Part shown: piece by piece, positions 1 to 7,752 of the stretch | How positions within the stretch are numbered: the stretch's first letter is position 1 | How the letters are laid out: each line of letters opens with the position of its first letter | NCBI RefSeq assembly: GCF_002025255.2 | Contig: NZ_CP054587.1 | Location: 1,240,001-1,304,000 of the forward strand | From: Halolamina sp. CBA1230 | GTDB taxonomy: Archaea > Halobacteriota > Halobacteria > Halobacteriales > Haloferacaceae | Direction of reading: 5' to 3' | DNA length: 64,000 bases | Notes under the pieces: generated by a model | What the model was told of the DNA's origin: nothing | Databases searched by the model: none | What the model saw: only the letters and a program-made list of their open reading frames with translations | Made by a program: the position numbers and the translations under genes

Positions 1-283
1 CGAGCTCGCCCGGGCGCTGATGGTCGACCCGGAGATGCTGCTGCTCGACGAGCCGTTCGCGGGCGTCAACCCGACGCTCGAGGAGAAGCTGCTCGACCGT
101 ATCCACCACCTGACCGAGCAGGGGTACACGTTCCTGCTCGTCGAACACGACATGGACCTGATCATGCAGAACTGCGAACACGTCATCGTCATGCACCAAG
201 GGGAGGTTCTCGCGGAGGGGACGCCGGCGGAGATCAAAGACGACGACCGCGTCGTCGAGGCGTACCTGGGGGGTGAGGTATGA
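1..283 (+). CDS. livG: Branched-chain amino acid-type ABC transporter, ATP-binding protein LivG (C-terminal fragment)
   Basis: The reading frame is open from base 2, so the gene enters from outside the window and only its last 93 or so codons are present. The fragment starts at the ELARAL segment that follows the ABC signature, then shows Walker B with D-loop (LLLDEPFAGVNP) and the H-loop histidine in LLVEHDMD. The NPTLEE stretch after Walker B and the short C-terminal tail ending in EAYLGG are typical of LivG-type ATPases of the HAAT family. Its stop overlaps the start of the next ATPase by 4 bases (ATGA), so the two are translationally coupled. It would power import of branched-chain amino acids or related amides at the cytoplasmic face. 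Confidence 0.9.
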   Translation, partial: ELARALMVDPEMLLLDEPFAGVNPTLEEKLLDRIHHLTEQGYTFLLVEHDMDLIMQNCEHVIVMHQGEVLAEGTPAEIKDDDRVVEAYLGGEV

Positions 284-1098
284 GCTCCGACGCCGACGGG
301 CAGCAGGACGCGCCCGACGAGGGCCAGCCCGCGGACCCGGAGACGGACCGACAGGACGCGACGGTGAACGCCACCGAGTTCGTCACCAGCGAGGAGAGCC
401 TGCTACAGGTGGGGTCGCTCGACGCCGGCTACGGCGACCTCCAGATCCTCGACAGCGTGGATCTGAACGTCGAGGCCGGCGAGTACGTCACGATCGTCGG
501 CCCCAACGGCGCCGGGAAGTCGACGGTGATGAAGTCGATCTTCGGGCTGACGACGCTGATGGGCGGCACCGTCGAGTTCGACGGCACCGACATCACGGGG
601 GAGAAACCCGAGGACGTCATCCACCTGGGGCTGGGGTACGTCCCCCAGTCGGACAACGTGTTCCCGACGCTGTCGGTGATGGAGAACCTCGAGATGGGGG
701 CGTACATCCTCGACGAGGTGCCACAGGAGCGACTGGACGAGGTGTTCGAGCGGTTCCCGATCCTCGAGGAGCGCAAGGGCCAGAAGGCGGGGACGCTCTC
801 GGGCGGCCAGCAGCAGATGCTCGCCATGGGGCGGGCGCTGATGCTCGACCCGGACCTGCTGCTGCTCGACGAGCCCTCGGCGGGGCTGGCGCCCGATCTC
901 GTCGACGACATGTTCGACCGCATCGACCGGATCAACGAGGCCGGCACGGCGGTGCTGATGGTCGAGCAGAACGCCAAGGAGGCGCTGCGGCGCTGTGACC
1001 GCGGCTACGTGCTCGTGCAGGGGCAGAACCGCTTCATGGACGACGGCGACACCCTCCTGCACGACGAGCAGGTCCGACAGGAGTTCCTCGGCGGGTAG
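280..1098 (+). CDS. livF: Branched-chain amino acid-type ABC transporter, ATP-binding protein LivF
   Basis: This 272-residue protein is the second ATPase of a LivFGHMJ-like importer. It carries Walker A (GPNGAGKST, about residues 74-82), the ABC signature LSGGQQQ (about 173-179), Walker B LLLLDEPSAGL (about 193-203) and the H-loop in VEQN. LivF proteins are usually 230-240 residues. The excess here is an acidic, Gln/Asp-rich N-terminal extension of about 35 residues, a common haloarchaeal feature of unclear role. Its start overlaps the livG stop, and it is the last gene of the operon in this orientation. The solute-binding protein lies just downstream on the opposite strand. The substrate cannot be told from sequence. 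Confidence 0.93.
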   Translation: MSSDADGQQDAPDEGQPADPETDRQDATVNATEFVTSEESLLQVGSLDAGYGDLQILDSVDLNVEAGEYVTIVGPNGAGKSTVMKSIFGLTTLMGGTVEFDGTDITGEKPEDVIHLGLGYVPQSDNVFPTLSVMENLEMGAYILDEVPQERLDEVFERFPILEERKGQKAGTLSGGQQQMLAMGRALMLDPDLLLLDEPSAGLAPDLVDDMFDRIDRINEAGTAVLMVEQNAKEALRRCDRGYVLVQGQNRFMDDGDTLLHDEQVRQEFLGG

Positions 1099-1146
1099 AC
1101 CGCGGTCGTCCGCCAGTCGCGCTCGTCCGGAAAAGAGAGGGGTCGA

Positions 1147-2373
1147 CTACCCGCCGAACGCGACCTCGTCCACCTCGGTGAAGTCCCGGTCTTGCACCTC
1201 GTAGATCCCGTAGGAGACGGCGCTCATGTCACCGTTGTCGTCGAAGTTGACCGACGACGACGCACCCTGGTAGTTGATGTCGTCGCCCGCCGCGGCGGTC
1301 TCGACGGCCTCGACGAGCTCGCCCGGGCCGAACTCCTCGCCCTCGGGGTTGCCCGCGCGGCGCATGTTGTCCCGGACGGCCGGGCCGGAGTTCTCCCCGG
1401 CGTACACGTTCGCGAGGAAGCAGACCGCCGTCGCGTCGTAGGCGTGGGCGTTGAACACGCCCGGTTCGCGGTCGTACTCCTCCATGTACATCTCGTCGAA
1501 CGACTCCCGGCCGGGGCCGGACGCCTTCGGTCCCGTCCCCGTGACGTTCGCCATGTCGTTGTCGACCTCGTCGGGGAGCTCGTTGTCGAGCAGCCCGTCG
1601 GTGACGACGATATCCTCGCCGGTGTCGTAGTCGCTGTAGTAGTCACGGAACAGCTGGATCCCCGACGCCGGGTAGCCGATCACGAGGAGCATCTCGGGCT
1701 CGCCTTCGAGCGCGGACTCGAGCTGTGAGCTGTAGGAGTTCTGCTCCTGCTCGAAGGAGACTTGATTGGAGACGCTGCCGCCGTGCTCGCTCTCGAACGT
1801 GCTGGTGAACGACTCGGAGAGCGCCTGCCCGTAGTCGTTGTTGACGTACATCGTCGCCGCCGTGGTGTTGCCGAGCTCCTCGGCGCCGACCTGCGCGATG
1901 ACCTGCCCCTGCAGCGCGTCGGAGGGGCACGTCCGGAAGTAGAAGTCGTCGTCGTCGAGGTCGGTGATCGCCGGCGACGTCGAGGCGGGCGAGCAGCCGA
2001 CCGTCTCGTTCGGGATGAGCACCTGCTGGGTCACCTGCATCGTGACCCCGGACGACGCCGCCCCCGTGACCGCCGGGAACCCGTTGTTGACCAGCGACTC
2101 CGCGCCGGAGATGCCCGCCTGTGCGTTCGTCTCGGTGTCCTCCTCCTGGATGTCGAACGTGAACTCCGTCTCGCCCTCGAGCTCCGTTGCGGGGAGGATC
2201 CCCCCGTCCCGGATCGGTCCGCCCAGGTTCGCGAGGTCACCCGTCAGCGGCAGGAGCACGCCCTGCTGGATCGTCCGACTCCCGCCGCCACCACCCAGAC
2301 AGCCCGTGACACCGACCACGCCGGCCGCGCCGACGCCCTTCAACATGTCGCGCCGTGTTACTTTTCGTACCAT
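1147..2373 (-). CDS. ABC transporter substrate-binding lipoprotein, branched-chain amino acid (LivJ) family
   Basis: This 408-residue periplasmic-binding protein has a Tat signal (VTRRDMLKG, twin Arg at residues 7-8), a short hydrophobic stretch and a lipobox ending VTGC (Cys about 25), followed by a Gly-rich linker. It is predicted to be exported folded and lipid-anchored outside the membrane. The mature part has features of the type I (LivJ/LivK, PF13458) fold: an opening QQGVLLPLTGDLANLGGP segment and the later EMLLVIGYPASG strand. It faces livGF tail to tail with a gap of about 50 bases, so it most likely serves that importer from its own promoter. The ligand is unknown; amino acids or urea/amides are usual for the family. 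Confidence 0.9.
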   Translation of the reverse strand: MVRKVTRRDMLKGVGAAGVVGVTGCLGGGGGSRTIQQGVLLPLTGDLANLGGPIRDGGILPATELEGETEFTFDIQEEDTETNAQAGISGAESLVNNGFPAVTGAASSGVTMQVTQQVLIPNETVGCSPASTSPAITDLDDDDFYFRTCPSDALQGQVIAQVGAEELGNTTAATMYVNNDYGQALSESFTSTFESEHGGSVSNQVSFEQEQNSYSSQLESALEGEPEMLLVIGYPASGIQLFRDYYSDYDTGEDIVVTDGLLDNELPDEVDNDMANVTGTGPKASGPGRESFDEMYMEEYDREPGVFNAHAYDATAVCFLANVYAGENSGPAVRDNMRRAGNPEGEEFGPGELVEAVETAAAGDDINYQGASSSVNFDDNGDMSAVSYGIYEVQDRDFTEVDEVAFGG

Positions 2374-2398
2374 AGCGGACGTGTGTTCTATGTTCTCC

Positions 2399-2408
2399 CT
2401 TATAAATG
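2399..2408 (-). promoter_or_regulatory. Probable TATA box for the substrate-binding lipoprotein gene
   Basis: On the minus strand the sequence ATTTATAAG lies 27-36 bases before the ATG at 2373. Haloarchaeal TATA elements (consensus near TTTATA) sit about 25-30 bases before the transcription start, and many haloarchaeal mRNAs have short or no leaders. This makes the element a good basal promoter candidate. It is assigned by position and composition only. Confidence 0.55.
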
Positions 2409-2450
2409 TGTGTCAACATCAGGCACGAATGCGGCGTTCGCGTCGCCGAT

Positions 2451-3605
2451 TCAGCGCCCCTCGTCGAGCAGCTCCCGCGCGACGATGTTCTTCTGGATCT
2501 CGGTGGTCCCCTCGTAGATCTGAGTGATCTTCGCGTCGCGGTAGAGCCGTTCGACGTCGAAATCGTCGACGAAGCCCGCGCCGCCGTGGATCTGGACCGC
2601 CTCGTCGGCGGCGTCGGTCGCCACGTCGGAGGCGAACTCCTTGGCCATCGAGGCGAGCAGCGTGAGTTCGTCCGCGGCGTTGTCGACGCTCCAGGCCGAC
2701 TTGTACGTCAGCTGGCGGGCGGCCTCGGTCCGGGTGTGCATCTCCGAGAGCTTGTGCCGGATCGCCTGGAACTCCGAGATTGGGCGGCCGAACTGCTCGC
2801 GCTCCTCCGCGTAGGAGAGCGCGCGCTCGGCGGCCCCCTTCGCGATCCCGACGGCCTGTGCCGCGACCATGGTGCGGGTTTCGTCGAAGAACTGCATCAG
2901 CTGGGGGAACCCCATCCCGCGCTGGCCGACGAGGTTCTCCTCGGGGACGCGCACGTCGTCGAACCGCAGTTCGGCGGTGTCGCTCGCGCGGATCCCGAGC
3001 TTCCCGGTGATCTTCTCGCTCTCGAACCCGTCGCGGTCGCGCTCGACGAGGATCTGGGAGAACCCCGTGTAGCGGTCGCCCACGTCGGGGTCGGTCTCGC
3101 ACATCACGACGAAGTAGTCGCCGACGGAGCCGTTGGTGATCCACATCTTCGAGCCGTTCAGCACCCACTCGTCACCGTCCTTCTCGGCCTGCGTGGACAG
3201 CGAACTCACGTCGGAGCCGGCGTGGGGCTCGCTGATCGCCGCGCCCATCACCGCCTCGCCCTCCGCGATCGGCGGGAGGTACTCCTCCTTCTGTTCCTCC
3301 GTGCCGAACTCCATGATCGCCTCGGCGCCGAAACCGGCGCTGGTGACACAGAGCCCGATCCCGGGGTCGACCGCGAACAGCTCCTCGGTGACCAGCGCCA
3401 TCTCCAGCGTCGAGTAGCCGACGCCGCCGTACTCCATCGGGAAGTGGGCGCCCGTCAGCCCCATGTCGGCGGCTTTCTCGACGATCTCGGCGGGGTACTT
3501 CTCCTCGCGGTCGTACTCGCCCGCGACGGGTTCGATCTCGTTCTCGGCGAACCGGCGCACCTCCTCGCGGAGCTGCTCCTGCTCCTGGGTCAGTCCGAAC
3601 TCCAT
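2451..3605 (-). CDS. Acyl-CoA dehydrogenase
   Basis: This 384-residue flavoenzyme has the normal length for short/medium-chain acyl-CoA dehydrogenases, which catalyse alpha,beta-dehydrogenation of acyl-CoA with electrons passed to ETF. The N-terminal helical domain (starting FGLTQEQEQLREEVRRF), the middle FAD-contacting strand WITNGSVGDY and the C-terminal helical domain are all present. The catalytic base is the Glu in IYEGTTEIQ (about residue 365). The GGAGFVDDF segment lines the FAD site. It is not in an obvious beta-oxidation operon; neighbours are a transporter lipoprotein and a phosphate permease. Chain length or branching specificity cannot be assigned. Confidence 0.92.
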   Translation of the reverse strand: MEFGLTQEQEQLREEVRRFAENEIEPVAGEYDREEKYPAEIVEKAADMGLTGAHFPMEYGGVGYSTLEMALVTEELFAVDPGIGLCVTSAGFGAEAIMEFGTEEQKEEYLPPIAEGEAVMGAAISEPHAGSDVSSLSTQAEKDGDEWVLNGSKMWITNGSVGDYFVVMCETDPDVGDRYTGFSQILVERDRDGFESEKITGKLGIRASDTAELRFDDVRVPEENLVGQRGMGFPQLMQFFDETRTMVAAQAVGIAKGAAERALSYAEEREQFGRPISEFQAIRHKLSEMHTRTEAARQLTYKSAWSVDNAADELTLLASMAKEFASDVATDAADEAVQIHGGAGFVDDFDVERLYRDAKITQIYEGTTEIQKNIVARELLDEGR

Positions 3606-3690
3606 GCGCTACCCAACGAGAAACACGTGAAGAATTTTTCGGCGAACGGGACCGGTAGCGCGGCGTCGCCGGTCCGACCGACGCCGTGGC

Positions 3691-4866
3691 TTACCAGAAA
3701 AAGCGGAACAGGATCACGAACGTCACGTACGCCCCGACGGTCGACAGCACGGGCACGACGTTCTGCATGATCAGCACCCTGCCCGTCGTGGCGGGGTCGA
3801 ACAGGTCCGAGGCGGCGGGGATGTCCTCCGGCTCCTCCTCGCCGATCGCGGGGACTTCCTCCCCCGGTTCCTCGGCGGCCAGCGCGCCGACGGAGACCTT
3901 GGTTTCCTCCTCGCCGCGGACGCCGCCGGAGACCGTCGACGTCCGCGTCGCGCGCCCCCAGCCCAGGCCGACGATCGAAGTGGTCGCGATGATCACGAAC
4001 GAGGCGGGGATCCCGATCGCCGAGAGCCCGATCACGATCGTCGAGGAGACGATCGCGACGACGATCGCGGCCGTCAGCGGCAGGTCGGTGATGTCGTTGC
4101 CCAGCGTGTCGAGCGTGCGGCGGGCGATCGTAAAGGCGCCGACGGCGACCGCGCCACAGCCCAGCAGGATCATCATGTTCATGTCGACCCCGGCGCCGAC
4201 CAGCGGCGCGATCGCGTTCGCGATGTTCGACGTGCCCGAGGAGAAGGCCATCAGACAGCCGATCAGGACGACGACGATCCCGCCGGCCATCTCGCGGCGG
4301 GTGGTGTTCGGTCCGGGGACCGGCCGCGGAACCGTGCCGGAGCGATCGAGCTCCATCAGCGCCCCCTCGCTGCTGTCGATCGCGACCCAGCGGTTGATCC
4401 GCGGGTAGAGGTAGCGGCCGATCATCCCCGACACCCAGAAGCCGACGATCGGCGCGACGACCCACCAGACCGCGATCTCGCCCATCACCGCCCAGTCGAG
4501 TTCGCCCGTCGCGACGCCCAGCCCCGCGATCGAGCCAACGGCGGTCATCGACGTGGACGCAGGGACGCCGAAGTAGTTGCCGATGAACAGCGCGCCGCCG
4601 ACGAAAAAGAGGACGACGATGCTCGACTCGATCGTGAACACTGCGGGGCTGGTGATGAGCTCCTCGCCCAGCTTGTCCACAACCCGTCGGCCGATCGTCC
4701 ACGCGCCGACGAAGAAGAAGACGGCCATCAGCGCGGCAGCGCCGATTTTGGAGATGGCGTCGGAGCCGACCGCCGGGCCAAAGGCCGGCCCGGTCGTCGA
4801 CCCACCGATGTTGAACCCGACGAACAGCGCGACAACGATCCCGACGAGGAGAAGAAATTCAACCAT
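3691..4866 (-). CDS. pitA: PiT-family inorganic phosphate permease
   Basis: This 391-residue polytopic protein matches PHO4/PiT (PF01384) transporters, which import phosphate or metal-phosphate by cation symport. It has about ten hydrophobic segments in two related halves. Each half carries a form of the family signature: the N-terminal one is divergent (FNIGGSTTGPAFGPAV), the C-terminal one is closer to consensus (SGTSNIANAIAPLV). A hydrophilic, acidic loop (about residues 285-365) separates the last hydrophobic segments. The gene is single and divergent from the tetrad-repeat membrane protein. A TTAAG element on its own strand, about 25 bases before the start, could be the TATA box. Confidence 0.88.
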   Translation of the reverse strand: MVEFLLLVGIVVALFVGFNIGGSTTGPAFGPAVGSDAISKIGAAALMAVFFFVGAWTIGRRVVDKLGEELITSPAVFTIESSIVVLFFVGGALFIGNYFGVPASTSMTAVGSIAGLGVATGELDWAVMGEIAVWWVVAPIVGFWVSGMIGRYLYPRINRWVAIDSSEGALMELDRSGTVPRPVPGPNTTRREMAGGIVVVLIGCLMAFSSGTSNIANAIAPLVGAGVDMNMMILLGCGAVAVGAFTIARRTLDTLGNDITDLPLTAAIVVAIVSSTIVIGLSAIGIPASFVIIATTSIVGLGWGRATRTSTVSGGVRGEEETKVSVGALAAEEPGEEVPAIGEEEPEDIPAASDLFDPATTGRVLIMQNVVPVLSTVGAYVTFVILFRFFW

Positions 4867-4948
4867 ACCGAAAGAAACGGTGCGGCGCTCTTAAGCAGTC
4901 GGACTGGGGGCGAGTAATCGGCGACTACTGTCGGTTCGGGGTATCGGG

Positions 4949-4986
4949 GGGTATACCCGTCTGGAACTCGGTGCATAGATATGCAC
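4949..4986. promoter_or_regulatory. Two palindromes in the pit / tetrad-repeat protein divergent region
   Basis: GGGTATACCC (4949-4958) is a perfect 10-base palindrome. GTGCATA-GA-TATGCAC (4971-4986) is a perfect 7+7 inverted repeat. Both lie between the divergent pit gene and the gene starting near 5019, so they are good operator candidates for either promoter. No regulator in the window can be tied to them. Confidence 0.45.
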
Positions 4987-5018
4987 CAGAACCGACAGCG
5001 TTCGCGGAGGTGTCCCGC

Positions 5019-5741
5019 GTGAAACCGGCCCGCGTCGACGCGGTCGTCGATATCGCGTACGGGCTGACGATCTTCGTGGCGATCGTGTTGATCCTCGAGC
5101 TCGGCACGCAGGTCGGGGTCGCGTTCGGCCTCGGGGTGTTGCTCTCCTACATCATCCACATCGCCTGGAAGATGGCGCGGTTCGACCCCGACTGGATGAC
5201 CCAGGAGGTCGCCGAGCAGGTCGAGGAGACGGTCAGCGAGGAGGTGACCGAGACCGTCAGCGACACCGTGAGCCAGGAGGTCGAGGAGACCGTCAGCAAG
5301 GAGGTCGATCAGGTAACCGAGACGGTCAGCGAGGAGGTGACCGCGGAGGTCTCCGAGACCGTCAGCGACACCGTGAGCGAGGAGGTGTCCGAGAAGGTCA
5401 GCGAGGAAGTGACCGAGGAAGTCACCCAGAAGGTGAGCGAGGAGGTCGAGGAGACCGTCAGCAAGGAGGTCGACGAGGTCGCCGACAAGGTCAGCGAGGA
5501 GGTCAGCGAGGAAGTCTCCGAAAAAGTGAGCGAGGAGGTCGAGGAGACCGTCAGCAAGGAGGTCGACGAGGTCGCCGACAAAGTCACGGAAGAAGTCTCC
5601 GAGCAGGTCGCCGGGGCCGTCGAGGGGGCCGACGCCGACGAAGAAGCCGACGGCGAGAAGGTGGCCGACGAGGACGCCGACGGCGAAGAGTCGGACGAGG
5701 CGGAGTCGGACGACGAGCACGATCCGGAGGACAGGAAGTGA
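5019..5741 (+). CDS. Membrane-anchored protein with long Val-tetrad repeat helix
   Basis: I chose the GTG at 5019 because GGAGG at 5006-5010 sits 8 bases before it; the longer GTG start at 4971 would put a perfect inverted repeat inside the gene. The protein (about 240 residues) has one or two hydrophobic segments near the N-terminus (LTIFVAIVLILELG, then VAFGLGVLLSYIIH). These are followed by a stretch of about 135 residues in which Val recurs almost strictly every fourth position, separated by Ser/Glu/Thr/Lys (units such as VSEE, VEET, VSKE), broken only at VDQV and VDEV. The C-terminus is a highly acidic tail. It should form a long charged helix anchored to the membrane. No function is recognised. 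Confidence 0.75.
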   Translation: MKPARVDAVVDIAYGLTIFVAIVLILELGTQVGVAFGLGVLLSYIIHIAWKMARFDPDWMTQEVAEQVEETVSEEVTETVSDTVSQEVEETVSKEVDQVTETVSEEVTAEVSETVSDTVSEEVSEKVSEEVTEEVTQKVSEEVEETVSKEVDEVADKVSEEVSEEVSEKVSEEVEETVSKEVDEVADKVTEEVSEQVAGAVEGADADEEADGEKVADEDADGEESDEAESDDEHDPEDRK

Positions 5742-5877
5742 CCCCGTAGCCCGCATTATCCGGGTCGTTTGACTCCAACGGACCGTTTTCTCTTTTCGAC
5801 ACGTTCGTCTCGGACATGATCGATAATCTTCATTACGATCCGTGCACAACACGCCGATGCAGTCGAGGTGATCAGCC

Positions 5878-6249
5878 ATGCCGCTACCAGAGAACCTGAC
5901 CAGTTCCTGGACACAAGGCCTCGATCTCCCGAGCAAGCTGTTCGAGTCCGGACGTAACGACTACGAACTGTTCGAGGAGGACGGTGAGTTCGTGCTCACC
6001 GTCGAGATGCCCGGGTTCGACCCCGAGAGCATCGCCGTCACCTGGGAGGAGGGTGTCCTGAACGTCGCCGCGGAGCACGAGGACACCCAGCGCGGCCGAC
6101 GGCGCACCTACCACCGTCGGTTCCGCTTCCCCAAGACGATCGACGACGAGTCGATCGAAGCCGAGTACAACAACGGGATGCTCGAAATCCGTCTGCCCAT
6201 CGAGGCGGACGAAACCGTCACCGGCACCGAAATCGAGGTCAAAGCCTAA
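5878..6249 (+). CDS. Hsp20/alpha-crystallin small heat-shock protein
   Basis: This 123-residue protein is a small heat-shock chaperone that holds unfolding proteins for refolding. The alpha-crystallin domain runs from about residue 30 (ELFEEDGEFVLTVEMPGF) to the end, and contains the conserved YNNGMLEIRLP turn. A short C-terminal EIEV resembles the I-x-I/V anchor that docks neighbouring dimers. The N-terminal arm is short (about 25 residues). It stands alone, with AGGTGATC just before the ATG acting as a possible ribosome-binding site. Confidence 0.9.
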   Translation: MPLPENLTSSWTQGLDLPSKLFESGRNDYELFEEDGEFVLTVEMPGFDPESIAVTWEEGVLNVAAEHEDTQRGRRRTYHRRFRFPKTIDDESIEAEYNNGMLEIRLPIEADETVTGTEIEVKA

Positions 6250-6351
6250 CTGGCCCACCTCGATCACTGCGCACCGTCTCGCGAACCGTCTTTTTCGCGG
6301 GCAGCGGTCGACGACACGTTCTTTACGTTCTGACCGATATGGAGCAACACG

Positions 6352-7002
6352 ATGATGCTCCCGACCCACGCGCTGTTGGGGATGCTGCTCGCGCTCCCCG
6401 TCGCCGTGCTCGCGCCCGAGCACGCCAGCGTAGCGCTCGCGGCGGGGCTCGTCGGCGGGATCCTGCCGGATCTGGATCTCTACGCCGGCCACCGGAAGAC
6501 GCTCCACTACCCCGTGGGGTACAGCCTGCTCGCCGGCGTCGCCACGCTGGCGGCGGTCGTCTCCCCGTCGCCGGCGACGGTCGGCGCGGTGGTGCTGTTC
6601 GCCGCCGCCGCGAGCCACAGCCTCGTCGACGTGCTCGGCGGCGGGCTGGAGCTCCGGCCGTGGGAGGCGAGCGACGAGCGCGCCGTCTACGACCACTACC
6701 GCGGGCGCTGGATCGCCCCCCGACGCTGGGTGCGCTATGACGGCGCCCCCGAGGACCTGCTGCTCTCGGTCGGTCTCGCCCTCCCACTCTGGCTCCACGT
6801 CGCCCCGCCGTTCCGGCGTGTCGTCGCGGCGTCGATCGTCGTCGCCGTCACCTACGCCGCCACACGCCGTGCCCTCCCACGGGTCGCGCGGGCGCTCGTG
6901 ACGGAGGTGCTCCCGGGACGCGTGCCGGCGTCGCTGCTGGCGCGGCTGCCCGAACGGTACGTCGAAGACGCCGGCCGCGACGGTTCCCGAGGGGGCGTGT
7001 AA
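6352..7002 (+). CDS. Membrane-bound metal-dependent hydrolase, YdjM/DUF457-like
   Basis: This 216-residue membrane protein has the hallmarks of the YdjM (LexA-binding/DUF457) family: an N-terminal THALLG segment and GGILPDLDLYAGHRKTLHYP at about residues 37-56, where PDxD and HRxxxH supply the putative metal ligands. A third group, SHSLVDVLGGGLEL (about 87-100), also fits the family. Several hydrophobic stretches surround these polar motifs. Enzyme activity has not been shown for most of the family, so the substrate is unknown. The next gene, 48 bases on, is another membrane protein in the same direction. Confidence 0.8.
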   Translation: MMLPTHALLGMLLALPVAVLAPEHASVALAAGLVGGILPDLDLYAGHRKTLHYPVGYSLLAGVATLAAVVSPSPATVGAVVLFAAAASHSLVDVLGGGLELRPWEASDERAVYDHYRGRWIAPRRWVRYDGAPEDLLLSVGLALPLWLHVAPPFRRVVAASIVVAVTYAATRRALPRVARALVTEVLPGRVPASLLARLPERYVEDAGRDGSRGGV

Positions 7003-7050
7003 GCGTCCAGAAACTACTTCCGGCTGGTGTCTCCCCTCTCCAGTAGAGCC

Positions 7051-7638
7051 ATGAACGCGCTGCTCGTCGTCGCCGCCGTCGTCGGGGCTGCACTTGTCGG
7101 CGCGCTCGCCGTCGGCTACCGCCGAGGGAACACGCCGGCGGTCGTCAACACCGCCGCGGTGCTCTGTCTCACGCTCCTCCCGCCGGCGGCCGGCTGGCTG
7201 TTCGGCGACGGGCCGGCGACGGCGGGGCTCCCCAGCCTCACGTTCGCGACCGCCGTCGCGGGGTTTCTCCACGCGCTGGGGATGCTCGGGCGCTACGAGT
7301 CGGTCGGGTGGTGGGACCATCTCACCCACACGATCTCGGCCGCGCTGCTCGCCGCGCTGCTGTACGCCGGCCTGCTCGTCCTCGCTCCCTCCATCGCCGC
7401 CGCGGGCGCGCTGCTCGGGACGCTCGCGCTGGGCGTCCTCTGGGAGGTCGGGGAGCTGATCGCCCGCGAGGTCGCGGAGCGCTACGACATCGAGCCGGTG
7501 CTCGTCCACTACGGCCGGCGCGACACCGCACTCGATCTGGTGTTCGACGCGGTCGGCGCGGGGCTGGTCGTCGTGCTCGACCTGCGGCTCTTCCACCCCG
7601 TGGCGGAGTGGGCCGTGCGAGCGTCCGGAATCGCCTGA
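7051..7638 (+). CDS. Polytopic membrane protein, YjdF/DUF2238-like
   Basis: I started this at the ATG at 7051; an in-frame GTG at 7027 would add eight unconvincing residues. The 195-residue product has about five or six hydrophobic segments and conserved polar positions in and between them: WWDHLTHT, LWEVGELIAREV, and DTALDLVFDAVGA near the C-terminus. This WDxxTH / WE / DT..D pattern is that of the YjdF-type (DUF2238) membrane proteins, whose role is unknown. It probably forms a short operon with the YdjM-like gene upstream. Confidence 0.7.
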   Translation: MNALLVVAAVVGAALVGALAVGYRRGNTPAVVNTAAVLCLTLLPPAAGWLFGDGPATAGLPSLTFATAVAGFLHALGMLGRYESVGWWDHLTHTISAALLAALLYAGLLVLAPSIAAAGALLGTLALGVLWEVGELIAREVAERYDIEPVLVHYGRRDTALDLVFDAVGAGLVVVLDLRLFHPVAEWAVRASGIA

Positions 7639-7752
7639 GTCGGCCGAACACGCCGCCCACAGGCGTCGACAGCGCGTTCGTCGATCGTCGAACTCGGCGA
7701 CGAAAGAACGCCCGTTATCAATGGGGAGCCCGAGCGTGCGAGTAACGCCTAC

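Noticed and set aside
4971..5018. Upstream GTG start for the tetrad-repeat protein
   Set aside because: It would include an operator-like palindrome; GGAGG sits 8 bases before the GTG at 5019.
5200..5620. Possible CRISPR or tandem DNA repeat
   Set aside because: The repetition follows codons for the Val-tetrad protein and has no fixed repeat-spacer pattern.
5884..7596. 570-residue minus-strand frame
   Set aside because: It lies antisense to Hsp20 and two membrane-protein genes with recognised domains, and its Arg/Glu/Gly-rich content is typical of shadow frames in high-GC DNA.
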